Made by a program: the position numbers and the translations under genes. From NCBI RefSeq assembly GCF_900107455.1, contig NZ_FNQB01000004.1:816193-880192 (forward strand): DNA of 64,000 nt. The letters run 5' to 3'. This stretch comes from Asanoa ishikariensis (lineage in GTDB: Bacteria; Actinomycetota; Actinomycetes; Mycobacteriales; Micromonosporaceae). Each line of letters starts with the position of its first letter. Position 1 is the first letter of the stretch. The notes under the pieces were generated by a model. That model saw only the letters and a program-made list of their open reading frames with translations, searched no databases and was not told where the DNA came from. Of the stretch, positions 42,844 through 51,506 are shown piece after piece.

Positions 42844-42881
42844 CGCGGGCGGGTCCAGGCGTCGCCCGGACCCCCCGCAGC

Positions 42882-43754
42882 TCAGGCCGCGAGGTGCAGG
42901 CCCCGCCAGCCGCGGCGGTCGGGTGCGGCGGTGCGCCAGGCGTCGAGGATCTCGTGGGCGCGGGGCTCGGGTGCGGCGATGAGGACGACCTGCTGGCCCG
43001 CTTCGGTCGCCCGTTCGACCTCGATCGACTCCTGGCTGCAACACGCGCACAGCAGTTGGGCGCTGTTGGTCGGCTCGGCGCCGAAGTCGGCCTCCTCGAA
43101 CGCGACCAGGAGCGCTTCGAGGTCGTCGGCCGTGGTGGCGGTGACCGTGACCGACAGGGTGGCCACGTCGGAGGGCTCGAACAGCATGATCTCGTCGAAC
43201 ACGGCGAAGCGCGTGCCCGCCACGATTCGCTCGCCGTTGGGCGCACCGTCGTGCAGGACGACCTCGCCGCGGCGGCGACTGGTGTCGAAGGGGACGCTGC
43301 GCACTACCGCGCGGGTCGGGCACAACCGCTGGGCCCACACCACTTCCTGACCGGTCGCGGTGTTGATGCGTACACACGTCATGCCCAGGTTGGCGACGAT
43401 CTCGCCGTCGCCGTCCGGGAGGTTGATGCCGTAGGCGATCCAGGAGTCGCGGGCGGTCGCCCAGTCCCGCAGCATGGTCGCGGCGATGCCGAGGTTCCAG
43501 AACGCGGGGTCCTGCGCGCCGCGCGTGGCGCGGGCGGCGGCCTCCTTGCCCAGGTCGTACGCCTCCTGCCAGTTGCCGAGGAACTTGTGGGCGAGGGCAG
43601 CGTCGAACCAGAGCTTGTCGGCACCGCGTGCGTCGGGATCGACCCGGACGGCGGCCTCCATCAGCTCGGCGGCACGCGGCCAGTCCTCGGCGTCCCAGGC
43701 CTGGTAGGCCTCCTTGACGAGGTCCTCGCGCGAACGATCACTGGACGGACTCAT
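42882..43754 (-). CDS. TPR-domain protein
   Basis: The 290-residue protein begins with TPR-like helices (AYQAWDAEDWPRAAELMEAA, ALAHKFLGNWQEAYDLGKEA, AFWNLGIAATMLRDWATARD), followed by a beta-rich domain with a CACC Cys group (LLCACCSQE). It has no signal peptide and no assigned function; the Cys cluster could bind zinc. No strong ribosome site is seen before ATG 43754. Confidence 0.65.
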   Translation of the reverse strand: MSPSSDRSREDLVKEAYQAWDAEDWPRAAELMEAAVRVDPDARGADKLWFDAALAHKFLGNWQEAYDLGKEAAARATRGAQDPAFWNLGIAATMLRDWATARDSWIAYGINLPDGDGEIVANLGMTCVRINTATGQEVVWAQRLCPTRAVVRSVPFDTSRRRGEVVLHDGAPNGERIVAGTRFAVFDEIMLFEPSDVATLSVTVTATTADDLEALLVAFEEADFGAEPTNSAQLLCACCSQESIEVERATEAGQQVVLIAAPEPRAHEILDAWRTAAPDRRGWRGLHLAA

Positions 43755-43803
43755 GGGAGGCAGGCTAGATCATCGGTGGTTGGTGCGGCCCAACCGCATC
43801 CCG

Positions 43804-43823
43804 GCAGAGGCGAAAGTCCCGGT
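43804..43823. promoter_or_regulatory. DosR-box-like site upstream of DoxX gene
   Basis: GCAGAGGCGAAAGTCCCGGT matches the mycobacterial DosR consensus (TTSGGGACTWWAGTCCCSAA) at 12 of 20 positions and contains the full right half. It shares the 11-mer CGAAAGTCCCG with the site at 50911. It lies about 125 bp before DoxX. Confidence 0.5.
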
Positions 43824-43947
43824 GGCCGGGTGACCGTGGTCCTGTGCGGGTGTGGACCACCGGCACTGCTCCGCAGGCGGACAGGAGGGTGGAATCGATG
43901 TGGGTCCAGACAGGACCCGCAGACGGGACGAAAGGACGTGGAGCGCC

Positions 43948-44508
43948 ATGACCGCGATGGCAGAGCGGCACACCGCGCGGACGACCGTTCAGGAGGTCAC
44001 CGGCAGGTCGACCGGGACAACCGCCCAGCAGGCGGCGCGCTACGTGTGGGCGGGCGTTCGCCTGGCTCTCGCGTACACCTTCCTGTGGGCCTTCCTGGAC
44101 AAGGTCTTCGGCTTCGGCTTCGCCACCCCGAGCGAGCGTTCATGGCTCAACGGCGGCAGCCCGACGAAGGGGTTCCTCAGCGGCTCGGAGGGGCCGTTCG
44201 CGGGCCTCTACCACCACCTCGCCGGCACGGGATTCGCCAACTGGGCGTTCATGCTCGGCCTGCTGGGCATCGGCCTGGCGCTCGCCCTCGGCATCGGCAT
44301 GCGGATCGCCGCCGCCTCGGGTGCCCTGCTTTACGTCATGATGTGGTCGGTCGCACTTCCTCCGGAGGCCAACCCGTTCCTGGACGAGCACCTGATCCTG
44401 GCCACAGTCCTGGTAGGACTCGCGCTCGTCGGCGCCGGACGCACGCTGGGTTTCGGCGGACAATGGGAGAAGCTGCCGATCGTGCAGCGGCTGCCCTGGC
44501 TCAAGTGA
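43948..44508 (+). CDS. DoxX-like membrane protein
   Basis: ATG 43948 (AAAGGAC upstream) gives 186 residues with four hydrophobic helices and DoxX-type motifs (RLALAYTFLWAFLDKVFGFG, LGLLGIGLALALGIGMRI, EHLILATVLVGLALVG). DoxX proteins work with quinone oxidoreductases or oxidative-stress complexes. It opens the redox/dormancy island and overlaps the convergent universal stress gene by 8 nt. Confidence 0.85.
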   Translation: MTAMAERHTARTTVQEVTGRSTGTTAQQAARYVWAGVRLALAYTFLWAFLDKVFGFGFATPSERSWLNGGSPTKGFLSGSEGPFAGLYHHLAGTGFANWAFMLGLLGIGLALALGIGMRIAAASGALLYVMMWSVALPPEANPFLDEHLILATVLVGLALVGAGRTLGFGGQWEKLPIVQRLPWLK

Positions 44509-45397
44509 CCGCGGCGCGTTGTCGTTCATGGGTGACCATTACCGGGCAGCGTGCGTGGCGCAACAGGTGCGGGCCGACCGAGCCGTGCAGTGCGCCGGTC
44601 ACCCGACCTCGGCCGTGGCTGCCGACGACGACGGCCAGGGCGTCTCGGGACTGTTCGACCAGGGCGCCGGCCGCGCTGCCGTGCACGACGGCGGTGTCGA
44701 CCCGCACGGTCGGATATCTCTGGCGCCACGGTCGCAGGTCGCCGGCCAGTCGGTCCGCGGTCGCCTGGTCGAGGTCGCCAACGGCATGCACCAGCGACTG
44801 GTATCCGTAGCCGAGTGGGGGCGTTGGCGGATAGTAGGCACGCACGGCGAGCAGGGGAGCGTGGCGCTCGTCGGCGAGCCGGAAACCGACTGCCAACGCC
44901 CCTCGCGCCGGCTCGGAGCCGTCGCTGCCGACGACCACGGGCCCGGCGTGCACACCCTCGCGGACCATGGCGACCGCGCACGGCGCACGGCTGGCGACCT
45001 GTTGGCACACGGAGCCGAGCAGGAGGCTGGCGAACCCGCCGTGGCCGCGGCTCCCCACGACCAACATCCCTGCCCCGCCGGCCGCGTTCAGCAACGCCGG
45101 GACGGCCCAGCCGACCACCTGCTGCGGGCGGACGTCAAGATCGCGGTCAACCCTCCGCGCCGCGTCGGCCCCGGCATCGAGGATGGCGTCGACCTGTTCG
45201 GGATGGAGCCCGGGCTCACCCCCGAAGCGCGGGCCGGTGTCGTGCGCGAGCAGCACACGCAGTGGAACCTCGCGCAGGGCAGCCTCTTCGGCGGCCCACC
45301 TGACCGCCGCGGTCGCGCACGGCGACCCGTCGGTTCCGACGACGATCTCCCGGTTGTCCACGGTGTGCGCAACTGTTGACACGGGCACCTCTGACAC
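44501..45397 (-). CDS. Tandem universal stress protein
   Basis: GTG 45397 with GGGGAGG gives 298 residues with two Usp domains. Each has the ATP-binding signature: VVGSRGHGGFASLLLGS in the first, VVGSHGRGRVTGALHGSVG in the second, and starts IVVGTDGS and VVVGSDGSEPARGAL. Tandem Usp proteins are hallmark members of the mycobacterial DosR regulon. It is divergent from an Acg nitroreductase with a DosR-box-like site between them. Confidence 0.93.
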   Translation of the reverse strand: MSEVPVSTVAHTVDNREIVVGTDGSPCATAAVRWAAEEAALREVPLRVLLAHDTGPRFGGEPGLHPEQVDAILDAGADAARRVDRDLDVRPQQVVGWAVPALLNAAGGAGMLVVGSRGHGGFASLLLGSVCQQVASRAPCAVAMVREGVHAGPVVVGSDGSEPARGALAVGFRLADERHAPLLAVRAYYPPTPPLGYGYQSLVHAVGDLDQATADRLAGDLRPWRQRYPTVRVDTAVVHGSAAGALVEQSRDALAVVVGSHGRGRVTGALHGSVGPHLLRHARCPVMVTHERQRAAVT

Positions 45398-45455
45398 CGC
45401 CTCCCCGGACCGCTGGTCACACCTCAACCAAAACGCGCCCGGTCGGCCCGGGTCA

Positions 45456-45469
45456 GGGCCATCCGGCCC
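45456..45469. promoter_or_regulatory. DosR-box-like core between Usp and nitroreductase genes
   Basis: GGGCCATCCGGCCC fits the core GGGNCNNNNGNCCC of DosR boxes and is a near-perfect palindrome. It lies 59 bp from the Usp start and 72 bp from the nitroreductase start, suitable for divergent control. Confidence 0.5.
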
Positions 45470-45540
45470 GCTGGCCAGGTGCCGGACGGCCCTGCCCGGG
45501 ACGCCGCCACCGCGGTTGCCTGGAGTTAGGAAGGACAAAG

Positions 45541-46527
45541 ATGATGTCGCGCATCGCTGACCCCATCGCGGTCGTGCTCGCGGAGGCCGCCAACGTCGCC
45601 GGCTACGCGCCGTCGATCCACAACACCCAACCGTGGCGTTGGCGGGTGCTGCCCGACCGGCTCCTGCTGTTCGCGGACCGCGGCCGGCAGCTCACCGCCA
45701 CCGACCCGGACGGAGAGCTGCTGCTGCTGAGCTGCGGCACGGCGCTGCAGCACGCCCGTCTGGCGCTCTGTGCCGCGGGCTGGGACACGACGGTGCGCTA
45801 TCTGCCCGACCCCGCGTGCCCGGACCTGCTGGCCGAGATCATCCCGTGCGATCGGGCCGAGGTCACTCCGCGGGCGATGCGCATGGTGCAGGCGATGAGG
45901 ACCCGGCATACCGATCGCCGGCCCGTGTCCGACGAGGCGCTGCCCTCGGACACCACGCACGCGTTGGCCGCTGCCGCCGCGGGGTCGGCGCGGCTGCACG
46001 TGCTGACCGCCGACCAGGTCCTCGAGCTGGCCGCCGCGGCATATCGGGCCGGCGAGATCGAGGCGGACGATCCGCAGATCCGGTCCGAGCTCGCCTACTG
46101 GACCGGCAGATCCGCGCCGGAGGGCACCGGACTGCCGCAGGACGTACTGCTGGCGGGCGCTCCCCGAACGACGGTGCCGGCGCGGGACTTCGGAACGCCG
46201 GGCACGCTGCCGATCGGGCCTGGTCACGACCGGCACGCACGGTACGCGTTGCTCTACGGCGACGACGACCAGCCGGCCTCGTGGCTGCGCGCCGGTGAGG
46301 CGCTGGGCGCGGTGTGGCTCGTCGCGGTCGGGAAGGGCGTCTCTCTGGTGCCGCTCAGCGGTGCCATCGAGGTGACGACCACCCGGGAGACACTGCGCCG
46401 GATGCTCGCGGGCGTCGGCCGGCCGTACCTGGTCATCCGGCTCGGTGTCGCGGACGCCGCGCCGCCGCGCACGCCGCGGATGCCGGCGAGCCAGACCGTC
46501 GACCTGTCCGCGGTCGACCCGGGCTGA
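45541..46527 (+). CDS. Acg-type nitroreductase family protein
   Basis: ATG 45541 (AAGGACAAAG before it) gives 328 residues. Motifs APSIHNTQPWRWRVL and ADRGRQLTATDPDGELLLLSCG identify the Acg/Rv2032 branch of FMN nitroreductases, members of the DosR regulon that may bind flavin without a known substrate. The kinase gene follows after a short gap containing a hairpin. Confidence 0.92.
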   Translation: MMSRIADPIAVVLAEAANVAGYAPSIHNTQPWRWRVLPDRLLLFADRGRQLTATDPDGELLLLSCGTALQHARLALCAAGWDTTVRYLPDPACPDLLAEIIPCDRAEVTPRAMRMVQAMRTRHTDRRPVSDEALPSDTTHALAAAAAGSARLHVLTADQVLELAAAAYRAGEIEADDPQIRSELAYWTGRSAPEGTGLPQDVLLAGAPRTTVPARDFGTPGTLPIGPGHDRHARYALLYGDDDQPASWLRAGEALGAVWLVAVGKGVSLVPLSGAIEVTTTRETLRRMLAGVGRPYLVIRLGVADAAPPRTPRMPASQTVDLSAVDPG

Positions 46528-46550
46528 CCGGATCAATGCGCGGCGCGAGG

Positions 46551-46589
46551 TCGCTAGGCTGAGATGATCGGGGTTAAGGAGCCTAGCGA
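46551..46589 (+). promoter_or_regulatory. 10-bp hairpin covering the ribosome site and start codon of the kinase gene
   Basis: TCGCTAGGCT (46551-46560) and AGCCTAGCGA (46580-46589) are perfectly complementary with a 19-nt loop. The ribosome site AAGGAG (46576-46581) lies in the loop and stem base, and the last paired base is the A of ATG 46589. In mRNA it would mask the start; as DNA it may be an operator. Confidence 0.65.
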
Positions 46590-48370
46590 TGCCTGGACCA
46601 GCCGAGCCTGACGAGAAAGCGGGCATCCAGCGCGAACGCGGCGATAGCTCGCTGACATTTCCCGACGCACCGCGGCTCGAGCTCGACCAGCTCCTCGGGC
46701 AGTTGGTCGACCGGGCGCAGGAGGTGATGTCCACCCAGGGGCGGCTTCGCGGGCTGCTGCACGCGAACCAGCTCATCATCGGCGATCTCGCTCTCCCGGC
46801 CGTGCTTCGGCGCATCGTCGAGGCCGCCCGCGAGCTTGCCGGCGCCCGCTACGCGGCGCTGGGCGTCGTATCGCCCACGGGTGGACTGGCCGAGTTCATC
46901 CACAGTGGAATGCCCGCAGACGCGGTGGAGGTCATCGGTCATCTTCCCCAGGGCAAGGGCCTGCTGGGTGCGCTGATCGACGACCCGCGACCGATCCGCC
47001 TCGAGGACATCGGCGACGACCCGCGCTCGGCGGGGTTCCCGGCCGGGCATCCACCGATGCACAGCTTCCTCGGCGTGCCGATCCGCGTCCGCGACGAGGT
47101 CTTCGGCAACCTGTATCTGGCCGAGAGCGCGGCCGGCGCGTTCACCGCCGAGGACGAGGAACTGGTCAGGGCGCTCGCCGCGACGGCCGCGGTCGCGATC
47201 GACAACGCCCGCCTCTACGCCTCCGCACAACTGCGGGGCGAATGGCTGCAGGCGTCGGCCGCCATCACCCGTCAGGTTCTGGCGACCGAGGGCTCGCCCA
47301 TCCTTCCGCTTCGGCGCATCGCCGAGCGCACCATGGAGGTGGCGAAGGCCGATCTGGTGACGGTCGTGCTCCCGAACCCCGATGACGAAGACGAGTTGCG
47401 GATCGAAGTGGCCGTCGGCCTCGCCGCCGTCCCGCTCACCGGCACGCGCGTGCCGGCGCGGGGCACCTTGTCCGGTGAGGTGTTCGCGTCCGGTCGGCCG
47501 CTGCGGTTGGCCAACCCGGGTGAGGGCGGCGCGAGCGTGTCGCCGACGGCCGAGGTGGTCGACATCGGACCGGTCCTCGCGGTGCCGCTGCACGGCTCCG
47601 CACGCGTCCACGGTGTGCTGTGGACCGCACGAGCGCCGGGCCGGGCGCTGTTCACCGCCGACGACGTCGACATGGCCGCGAGCTTCGCCAACCAGGCGGC
47701 GCTGGCCATCGAGCTTGCCGAGGCACGCGCCGAACAGCAGCGCGTGGCGATGCTCCACGAGCGCGAACGGATCGCGGCCGACCTGCACGACCACGTCATC
47801 CAACGGCTGTTCGCCGCCGGTCTATCCTTGCAGGGCGCCGCGGTGCAGATCGGCGCCGGCCCCGACGCCGACCGCATCGTGCAGGTCATCGACGACCTCG
47901 ACACCACCATCAGCCAGATCCGGACCACGATCTTCCAGCTCCAACGCCAACCCGGTGCCCTGGCGGGCGGCGTCCGTGGCCGTTTGCTCGATGTCGCGAC
48001 CCAGGTCGCACCGGCGCTCGGGTTCGAGGCCGGCGTCCGCTTCAGCGGCGTCATCGAAAGCCAGGTGCCCGACGATCTTGCCGACGACCTCGAGGCGGTC
48101 CTGCGCGAAGCGCTCACCAACGTGGCACGCCACGCGGACGCCCGGTCGGCCGAGGTCGAGTTCACCGTCACGGCCGACGCCGTGACGCTCGAGATCCGCG
48201 ACGACGGACGCGGGATCGGCGAGACCACCCGGGTCAGCGGCCTGGGCAACCTGCGGGTACGTGCGGAACGCCGGGGCGGCACCCTGGCGGTCATGGCCGG
48301 TCGGCCGTCCGGCACCCGGCTGGTCTGGTCGGTCCCGTTGGCGGGTCCCGGGTCGACCGGCGACAACTGA
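46589..48370 (+). CDS. DevS/DosT-like GAF-GAF sensor histidine kinase
   Basis: The 593-residue protein has the DevS architecture: GAF-A (about 65-205), GAF-B (about 230-375), a HisKA_3 dimer domain with phospho-acceptor His400 (ERERIAADLHDHVIQRLF) and an HATPase_c domain (EALTNVARHADARS, DDGRGIGETTRVSGLGNLRV). In GAF-A, GFPAGHPPMHSFLGVP places His154 where the haem-ligand His of mycobacterial DevS lies, so oxygen/NO/CO sensing is probable. Its likely partner is the DevR-like regulator at 49951. The start is controlled by a hairpin (46551-46589). Confidence 0.93.
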   Translation: MPGPAEPDEKAGIQRERGDSSLTFPDAPRLELDQLLGQLVDRAQEVMSTQGRLRGLLHANQLIIGDLALPAVLRRIVEAARELAGARYAALGVVSPTGGLAEFIHSGMPADAVEVIGHLPQGKGLLGALIDDPRPIRLEDIGDDPRSAGFPAGHPPMHSFLGVPIRVRDEVFGNLYLAESAAGAFTAEDEELVRALAATAAVAIDNARLYASAQLRGEWLQASAAITRQVLATEGSPILPLRRIAERTMEVAKADLVTVVLPNPDDEDELRIEVAVGLAAVPLTGTRVPARGTLSGEVFASGRPLRLANPGEGGASVSPTAEVVDIGPVLAVPLHGSARVHGVLWTARAPGRALFTADDVDMAASFANQAALAIELAEARAEQQRVAMLHERERIAADLHDHVIQRLFAAGLSLQGAAVQIGAGPDADRIVQVIDDLDTTISQIRTTIFQLQRQPGALAGGVRGRLLDVATQVAPALGFEAGVRFSGVIESQVPDDLADDLEAVLREALTNVARHADARSAEVEFTVTADAVTLEIRDDGRGIGETTRVSGLGNLRVRAERRGGTLAVMAGRPSGTRLVWSVPLAGPGSTGDN

Positions 48371-48386
48371 GGACCTTTGGCCCTGA
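48367..48386. promoter_or_regulatory. DosR-box-like site before PPOX gene
   Basis: On the minus strand TCAGGGCCAAAGGTCCTCAG matches the DosR consensus at 13 of 20 positions. It overlaps the end of the kinase gene, 34 bp before GTG 48420. Confidence 0.45.
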
Positions 48387-48419
48387 CCGCGCGCGCCCGC
48401 CATCCGCGACCGTGAGGCG

Positions 48420-48851
48420 GTGGACGCCATACCTGCCGGACCCGGAGCCGACCGGAACCTCGCCGAGTTGAGCCGCACCGAGTGCCTGCGGCTCATCGCG
48501 ACCGGGTCGGTGGGTCGCGTCGTCTTCACGGAGGGAGCGCTGCCCGCGGCGCACCCGGTCAACTATCTGTTGGACGGCGAAGAGGTGGTGTTCCGCACCG
48601 GCGGCGGCGGCAAGCTCGCCGCCGCCACCCTGCGCAACATCGTCGCCTTCCAGGTCGACGACATTCGCGCCGGCGCGCGGACCGGCTGGAGCGTGCTCGG
48701 AGTCGGCGAGGCTTACGAGGTCGTCGACGCACTGCGACTAGGGTCGCTCGCACCACGGATGCCAGAGCCCTGGTCCGAGTCCGCAGTGGACGGACACCTC
48801 ATCGCCATTCCCCTGCACCGGCTCACCGGCCGCGTCACCCGGGGTCGATGA
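48420..48851 (+). CDS. Pyridoxamine 5'-phosphate oxidase family flavoprotein
   Basis: The 143-residue protein has the split-barrel flavin fold (LIATGSVGRVVFTEGALPAA, HPVNYLLDGEEVVFRTGGGG, VDDIRAGARTGWSVLGVG), like small PPOX proteins of the mycobacterial DosR regulon. These bind flavin or F420; substrate unknown. Its 3' end overlaps the convergent nitroreductase gene by 17 nt. GTG 48420 has a weak GAGG site. Confidence 0.88.
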   Translation: MDAIPAGPGADRNLAELSRTECLRLIATGSVGRVVFTEGALPAAHPVNYLLDGEEVVFRTGGGGKLAAATLRNIVAFQVDDIRAGARTGWSVLGVGEAYEVVDALRLGSLAPRMPEPWSESAVDGHLIAIPLHRLTGRVTRGR

Positions 48852-49818
48852 CGGAGGCCGCCGGCCGTCTCAGACTGGGATATCCGGGATGCCCGTAACC
48901 GATGCGGAGCACCATCTGCGGTGCGCCGTGGCGGCCCAGCGCCGAGCGCAGCCGTTCCCGAGCCGCCGGCACCTCGATGGGCTGGGACAGCATCGAGACG
49001 GCCAGGCCCGCGTCCGTCGCGGTCAGCAGCACCCGCTCGAGCGCCTGTCCTGCCCTCACCTGGTCGCTGTCGCGATCGCCGAGCGAGCCGAGCACCGCCA
49101 CCAACGGTTCGGGTTCGTAGTCGCGCCCGGGCGGACGGGTGCGACCGCCGAACGCGCGCATCGGCAGCAGGTCCTGCGGCTCCGGTGCGTATCCCGCGGC
49201 GCGGACAGACACCCCGTCGGGTGCGAGCTCCGCTCTCCGCCATCGGTCGAGCTCATCCGCGTACGCCCGATCGCGGTGCAGCACCCGGTTCGCGGCGTTG
49301 ACGACCTCGGCGAGCGCGTTGACCGCGCTGGTCCCGATGATCAGATCAAGCCAGCCGCCTTCGGCTCGTGCGGCCTCCAGGAGCCGAGACCGCAGATCGG
49401 CCGGCACGACCTCGGCGCTGAACGGCATGCGGTTGCTGTGCCGGCGCGCGATGGCGGCGCACAACGCCCGCTCGGCGCCGGAGGCGGGGCGCGGATCGTC
49501 CGGCAGCAGTTGGGCAACCACGTCGCGGTCCCGGCTGAGCGGTTGGACGAGCACCGCGGCGGGTTTCCCGAGGGCGGCCAGCGCCATCCGCAGGTTGAAG
49601 ACGGCCGCGCCGCAACTGACGCGACCCGCCCAGTCGCGCGCGGGGATGTCGGGAAGCCGGCTCAGGTCGAGGCGGACCTCGATCGTGCCGCCGGAGAGGC
49701 GGAAGCGCCACGGTTGGCTGTTGTGCATCGACGGCGCCCGAATGGCCAGCTCGACCGCGGCCGACAGGTCGTCCGTGGTGTAGCCGGTTGTCGTCGGCGC
49801 TATGTTCGTCGGCTTCAC
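48835..49818 (-). CDS. Acg-type nitroreductase family protein (second)
   Basis: GTG 49818 (GAGGGGG upstream) gives 327 residues. RAPSMHNSQPWRFRL, CGAAVFNLRMALAALG and RRHSNRMPFSAEVVP show the same Acg family as the gene at 45541, but identity looks modest, so it is an old paralogue. It is divergent from the DevR-like gene with a DosR-box-like site between them. Confidence 0.92.
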   Translation of the reverse strand: MKPTNIAPTTTGYTTDDLSAAVELAIRAPSMHNSQPWRFRLSGGTIEVRLDLSRLPDIPARDWAGRVSCGAAVFNLRMALAALGKPAAVLVQPLSRDRDVVAQLLPDDPRPASGAERALCAAIARRHSNRMPFSAEVVPADLRSRLLEAARAEGGWLDLIIGTSAVNALAEVVNAANRVLHRDRAYADELDRWRRAELAPDGVSVRAAGYAPEPQDLLPMRAFGGRTRPPGRDYEPEPLVAVLGSLGDRDSDQVRAGQALERVLLTATDAGLAVSMLSQPIEVPAARERLRSALGRHGAPQMVLRIGYGHPGYPSLRRPAASVIDPG

Positions 49819-49874
49819 GGGTGGCCCCCTCTGGTTGTCCCGCCACCGATCGTCTTCTGCCGGGCGTTTCCCGG

Positions 49875-49894
49875 GCAGGGGCAGAGGTCCCGAG
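49875..49894. promoter_or_regulatory. DosR-box-like site between nitroreductase and regulator genes
   Basis: On the minus strand CTCGGGACCTCTGCCCCTGC matches the DosR consensus at 12 of 20 positions and fits the core GGGACNNNNGNCCC. A second half-site GGGACCTCT lies on the plus strand near 49922-49930, close to GTG 49951, suggesting autoregulation. Confidence 0.5.
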
Positions 49895-49950
49895 GTCGCG
49901 GGCCGGCCGGCGTTGATGCACCGGGACCTCTCTGAGGTGCAGAATGAGTT

Positions 49951-50589
49951 GTGATTCGCGTGTACCTGCTCGACGACCACGAGGTCGTCCGTCGCGGCCT
50001 GACGGACCTGTTGCAGAGCCACGGCGACATCGAGGTGATCGGCGAGGCCGGGCTCGCCCGAGAAGCCGCCGCGCGCATCCCGGCGCTCCGGCCGGATGTC
50101 ATGATCCTCGATGCGCGGCTGCCGGACGGCAGCGGCATCGACGTCTGTCGTGACGTCCGAGCCGTCGACCCGTCCATCAAGGCGCTGATCCTCACCTCGT
50201 ACGAAGACGACGAGGCGCTGTTCGCGGCCATCATGGCCGGTGCGTCGGGATACGTGCTCAAGCAGGTCCGCGGCACGGACCTGGTCGACGGGGTCAGGCG
50301 GGTCGCCGCCGGTCAGTCGATGCTCGACCCGGCGGTCACGCAGCGGGTCCTGGACCGCATCCGCAGCGGCGTGGAGCAGCCACAGGAGCTCAAGGCGCTC
50401 ACCGACCAGGAACGGCGGATCCTGGAGCACATCGCCGAAGGGCGCACCAACCGGGAGATCGCCGCCGAGATGTTCCTGGCCGAGAAGACGGTGAAGAACT
50501 ACGTCTCCAGTCTGCTGGCCAAGCTCGGCCTCGAGCGCCGCACCCAGGCCGCGGTGCTGGCCACCCGGCTGCTGCGCAAGAACCCGTGA
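49951..50589 (+). CDS. DevR/DosR-like LuxR-family response regulator
   Basis: The 212-residue protein is collinear with mycobacterial DosR. The receiver has the acidic pocket D8/D9, phospho-acceptor Asp54 (MILDARLPDG), Thr82 (LILTSYED) and Lys104 (GYVLKQ). The LuxR helix-turn-helix is ALTDQERRILEHIAEGRT, NREIAAEMFLAEKTVKNYVS, LLAKLGLERRTQ, very close to DosR. It should be activated by the DevS-like kinase and bind the DosR-box-like sites of this island. Its stop abuts the STAS gene with no gap. Confidence 0.95.
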   Translation: MIRVYLLDDHEVVRRGLTDLLQSHGDIEVIGEAGLAREAAARIPALRPDVMILDARLPDGSGIDVCRDVRAVDPSIKALILTSYEDDEALFAAIMAGASGYVLKQVRGTDLVDGVRRVAAGQSMLDPAVTQRVLDRIRSGVEQPQELKALTDQERRILEHIAEGRTNREIAAEMFLAEKTVKNYVSSLLAKLGLERRTQAAVLATRLLRKNP

Positions 50590-50877
50590 CTACGCGACAC
50601 CGGCGGCCTGGCGTAACGCGGGTGCGCCGGCCCGCACCGTGAGTTGGCGGCCGGCGGCGCCGGCGTCGTTCGTGGCTCTGCGCAGCACCGCGAGCGCGGC
50701 CGGCGACAGCCGGCCGACGTCGGTCACGTCGACCACGATGGGACCGCGGGAACGCATGATCGACGCCATCGCGATCGCGTCGCCCAGCGTCTCGGTGCGA
50801 TCGGTTTCGACGTTGCCATGAACGGTGAGGGTCGTCGTGTGGCGGTGGACCTCGCAGGTAAAGCTGAGCTCGGTCAT
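50590..50877 (-). CDS. STAS domain protein (anti-sigma factor antagonist-like)
   Basis: The 95-residue protein has a STAS fold (TTLTVHGNVETDRTETLGDA, VVDVTDVGRLSPAALAVLRR). The phosphorylatable Ser of classical antagonists may be the Ser in RLSPAAL. No serine kinase partner is nearby. It is convergent with the regulator and divergent from the small Usp gene, with a DosR-box-like site between. Confidence 0.85.
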   Translation of the reverse strand: MTELSFTCEVHRHTTTLTVHGNVETDRTETLGDAIAMASIMRSRGPIVVDVTDVGRLSPAALAVLRRATNDAGAAGRQLTVRAGAPALRQAAGVA

Positions 50878-50910
50878 AACCCAACGCTGCCGCGTCGGCG
50901 TGCCTTTCCC

Positions 50911-50930
50911 GTAGGGCCGAAAGTCCCGAT
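50911..50930. promoter_or_regulatory. DosR-box-like site between STAS and Usp genes
   Basis: GTAGGGCCGAAAGTCCCGAT matches the DosR consensus TTSGGGACTWWAGTCCCSAA at 15 of 20 positions, the best site in the island. It lies 34 bp from the STAS start and 135 bp from the Usp start. Confidence 0.6.
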
Positions 50931-51065
50931 CGGCGGCACATGAGGCGCGTCAGCATCACTGGTCACGGCCGGCGGCCCACTGGTCCCGTGGGGACATGAC
51001 CAATGCCGGTGGCAGCCGCACGGCCCGGTGGGCGACGCTCGACAAGGAAGATTGGAGTGGTCGTC

Positions 51066-51506
51066 ATGACGATCCTTGTCGGGTACGACGGCTCAGCCGG
51101 TGCGCGGGCGGCGGTCACGCTGGCGCTCGAAGAGGCGCGGCGGTGGACCTGTCGCGTGCGGCTCGTCGACGTCTTCGAGTGGCCGGTGCGCGTCGGGCCG
51201 GCTACCACGCGGCCGCAGAGTTGGCCGCGGACCGAGGCCTACCGCGGCGCCGAACGCACTCTGGCGCGGGCGGTGTCCGCGCTCGCCGACGCGAACCCGG
51301 ACGTGCCGGTCGACGGATTGGTGGTCGAGGGACCGCCAGCTGCGATGTTGTCCGATCTGTCCTCCGGCGTGCGGCTTGTGGTCGTCGGATCCGGGGGCAG
51401 CGGCCTGCGAGGCCGGCCGGGATCGACGACCCGTCACCTGCTGCGCCACGCGCTCTGCCCGGTGCTCGTCGTCCCCGAGACGGACGGCAACGCCACGACG
51501 GCCTGA
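51066..51506 (+). CDS. Single-domain universal stress protein
   Basis: ATG 51066 (GGAG 9 nt upstream) gives 146 residues: ILVGYDGSAGARAAV at the start, and the ATP-binding loop LVVVGSGGSGLRGRPGST. It ends the DosR-like island. A perfect 11-bp hairpin begins at its stop codon. Confidence 0.92.
   Translation: MTILVGYDGSAGARAAVTLALEEARRWTCRVRLVDVFEWPVRVGPATTRPQSWPRTEAYRGAERTLARAVSALADANPDVPVDGLVVEGPPAAMLSDLSSGVRLVVVGSGGSGLRGRPGSTTRHLLRHALCPVLVVPETDGNATTA

Noticed and set aside
42228-44810. 860-codon plus-strand ORF across several genes
   Set aside because: It crosses the membrane/XRE pair, the antisense of the TPR gene and DoxX, all of which have better support; it has no domain.
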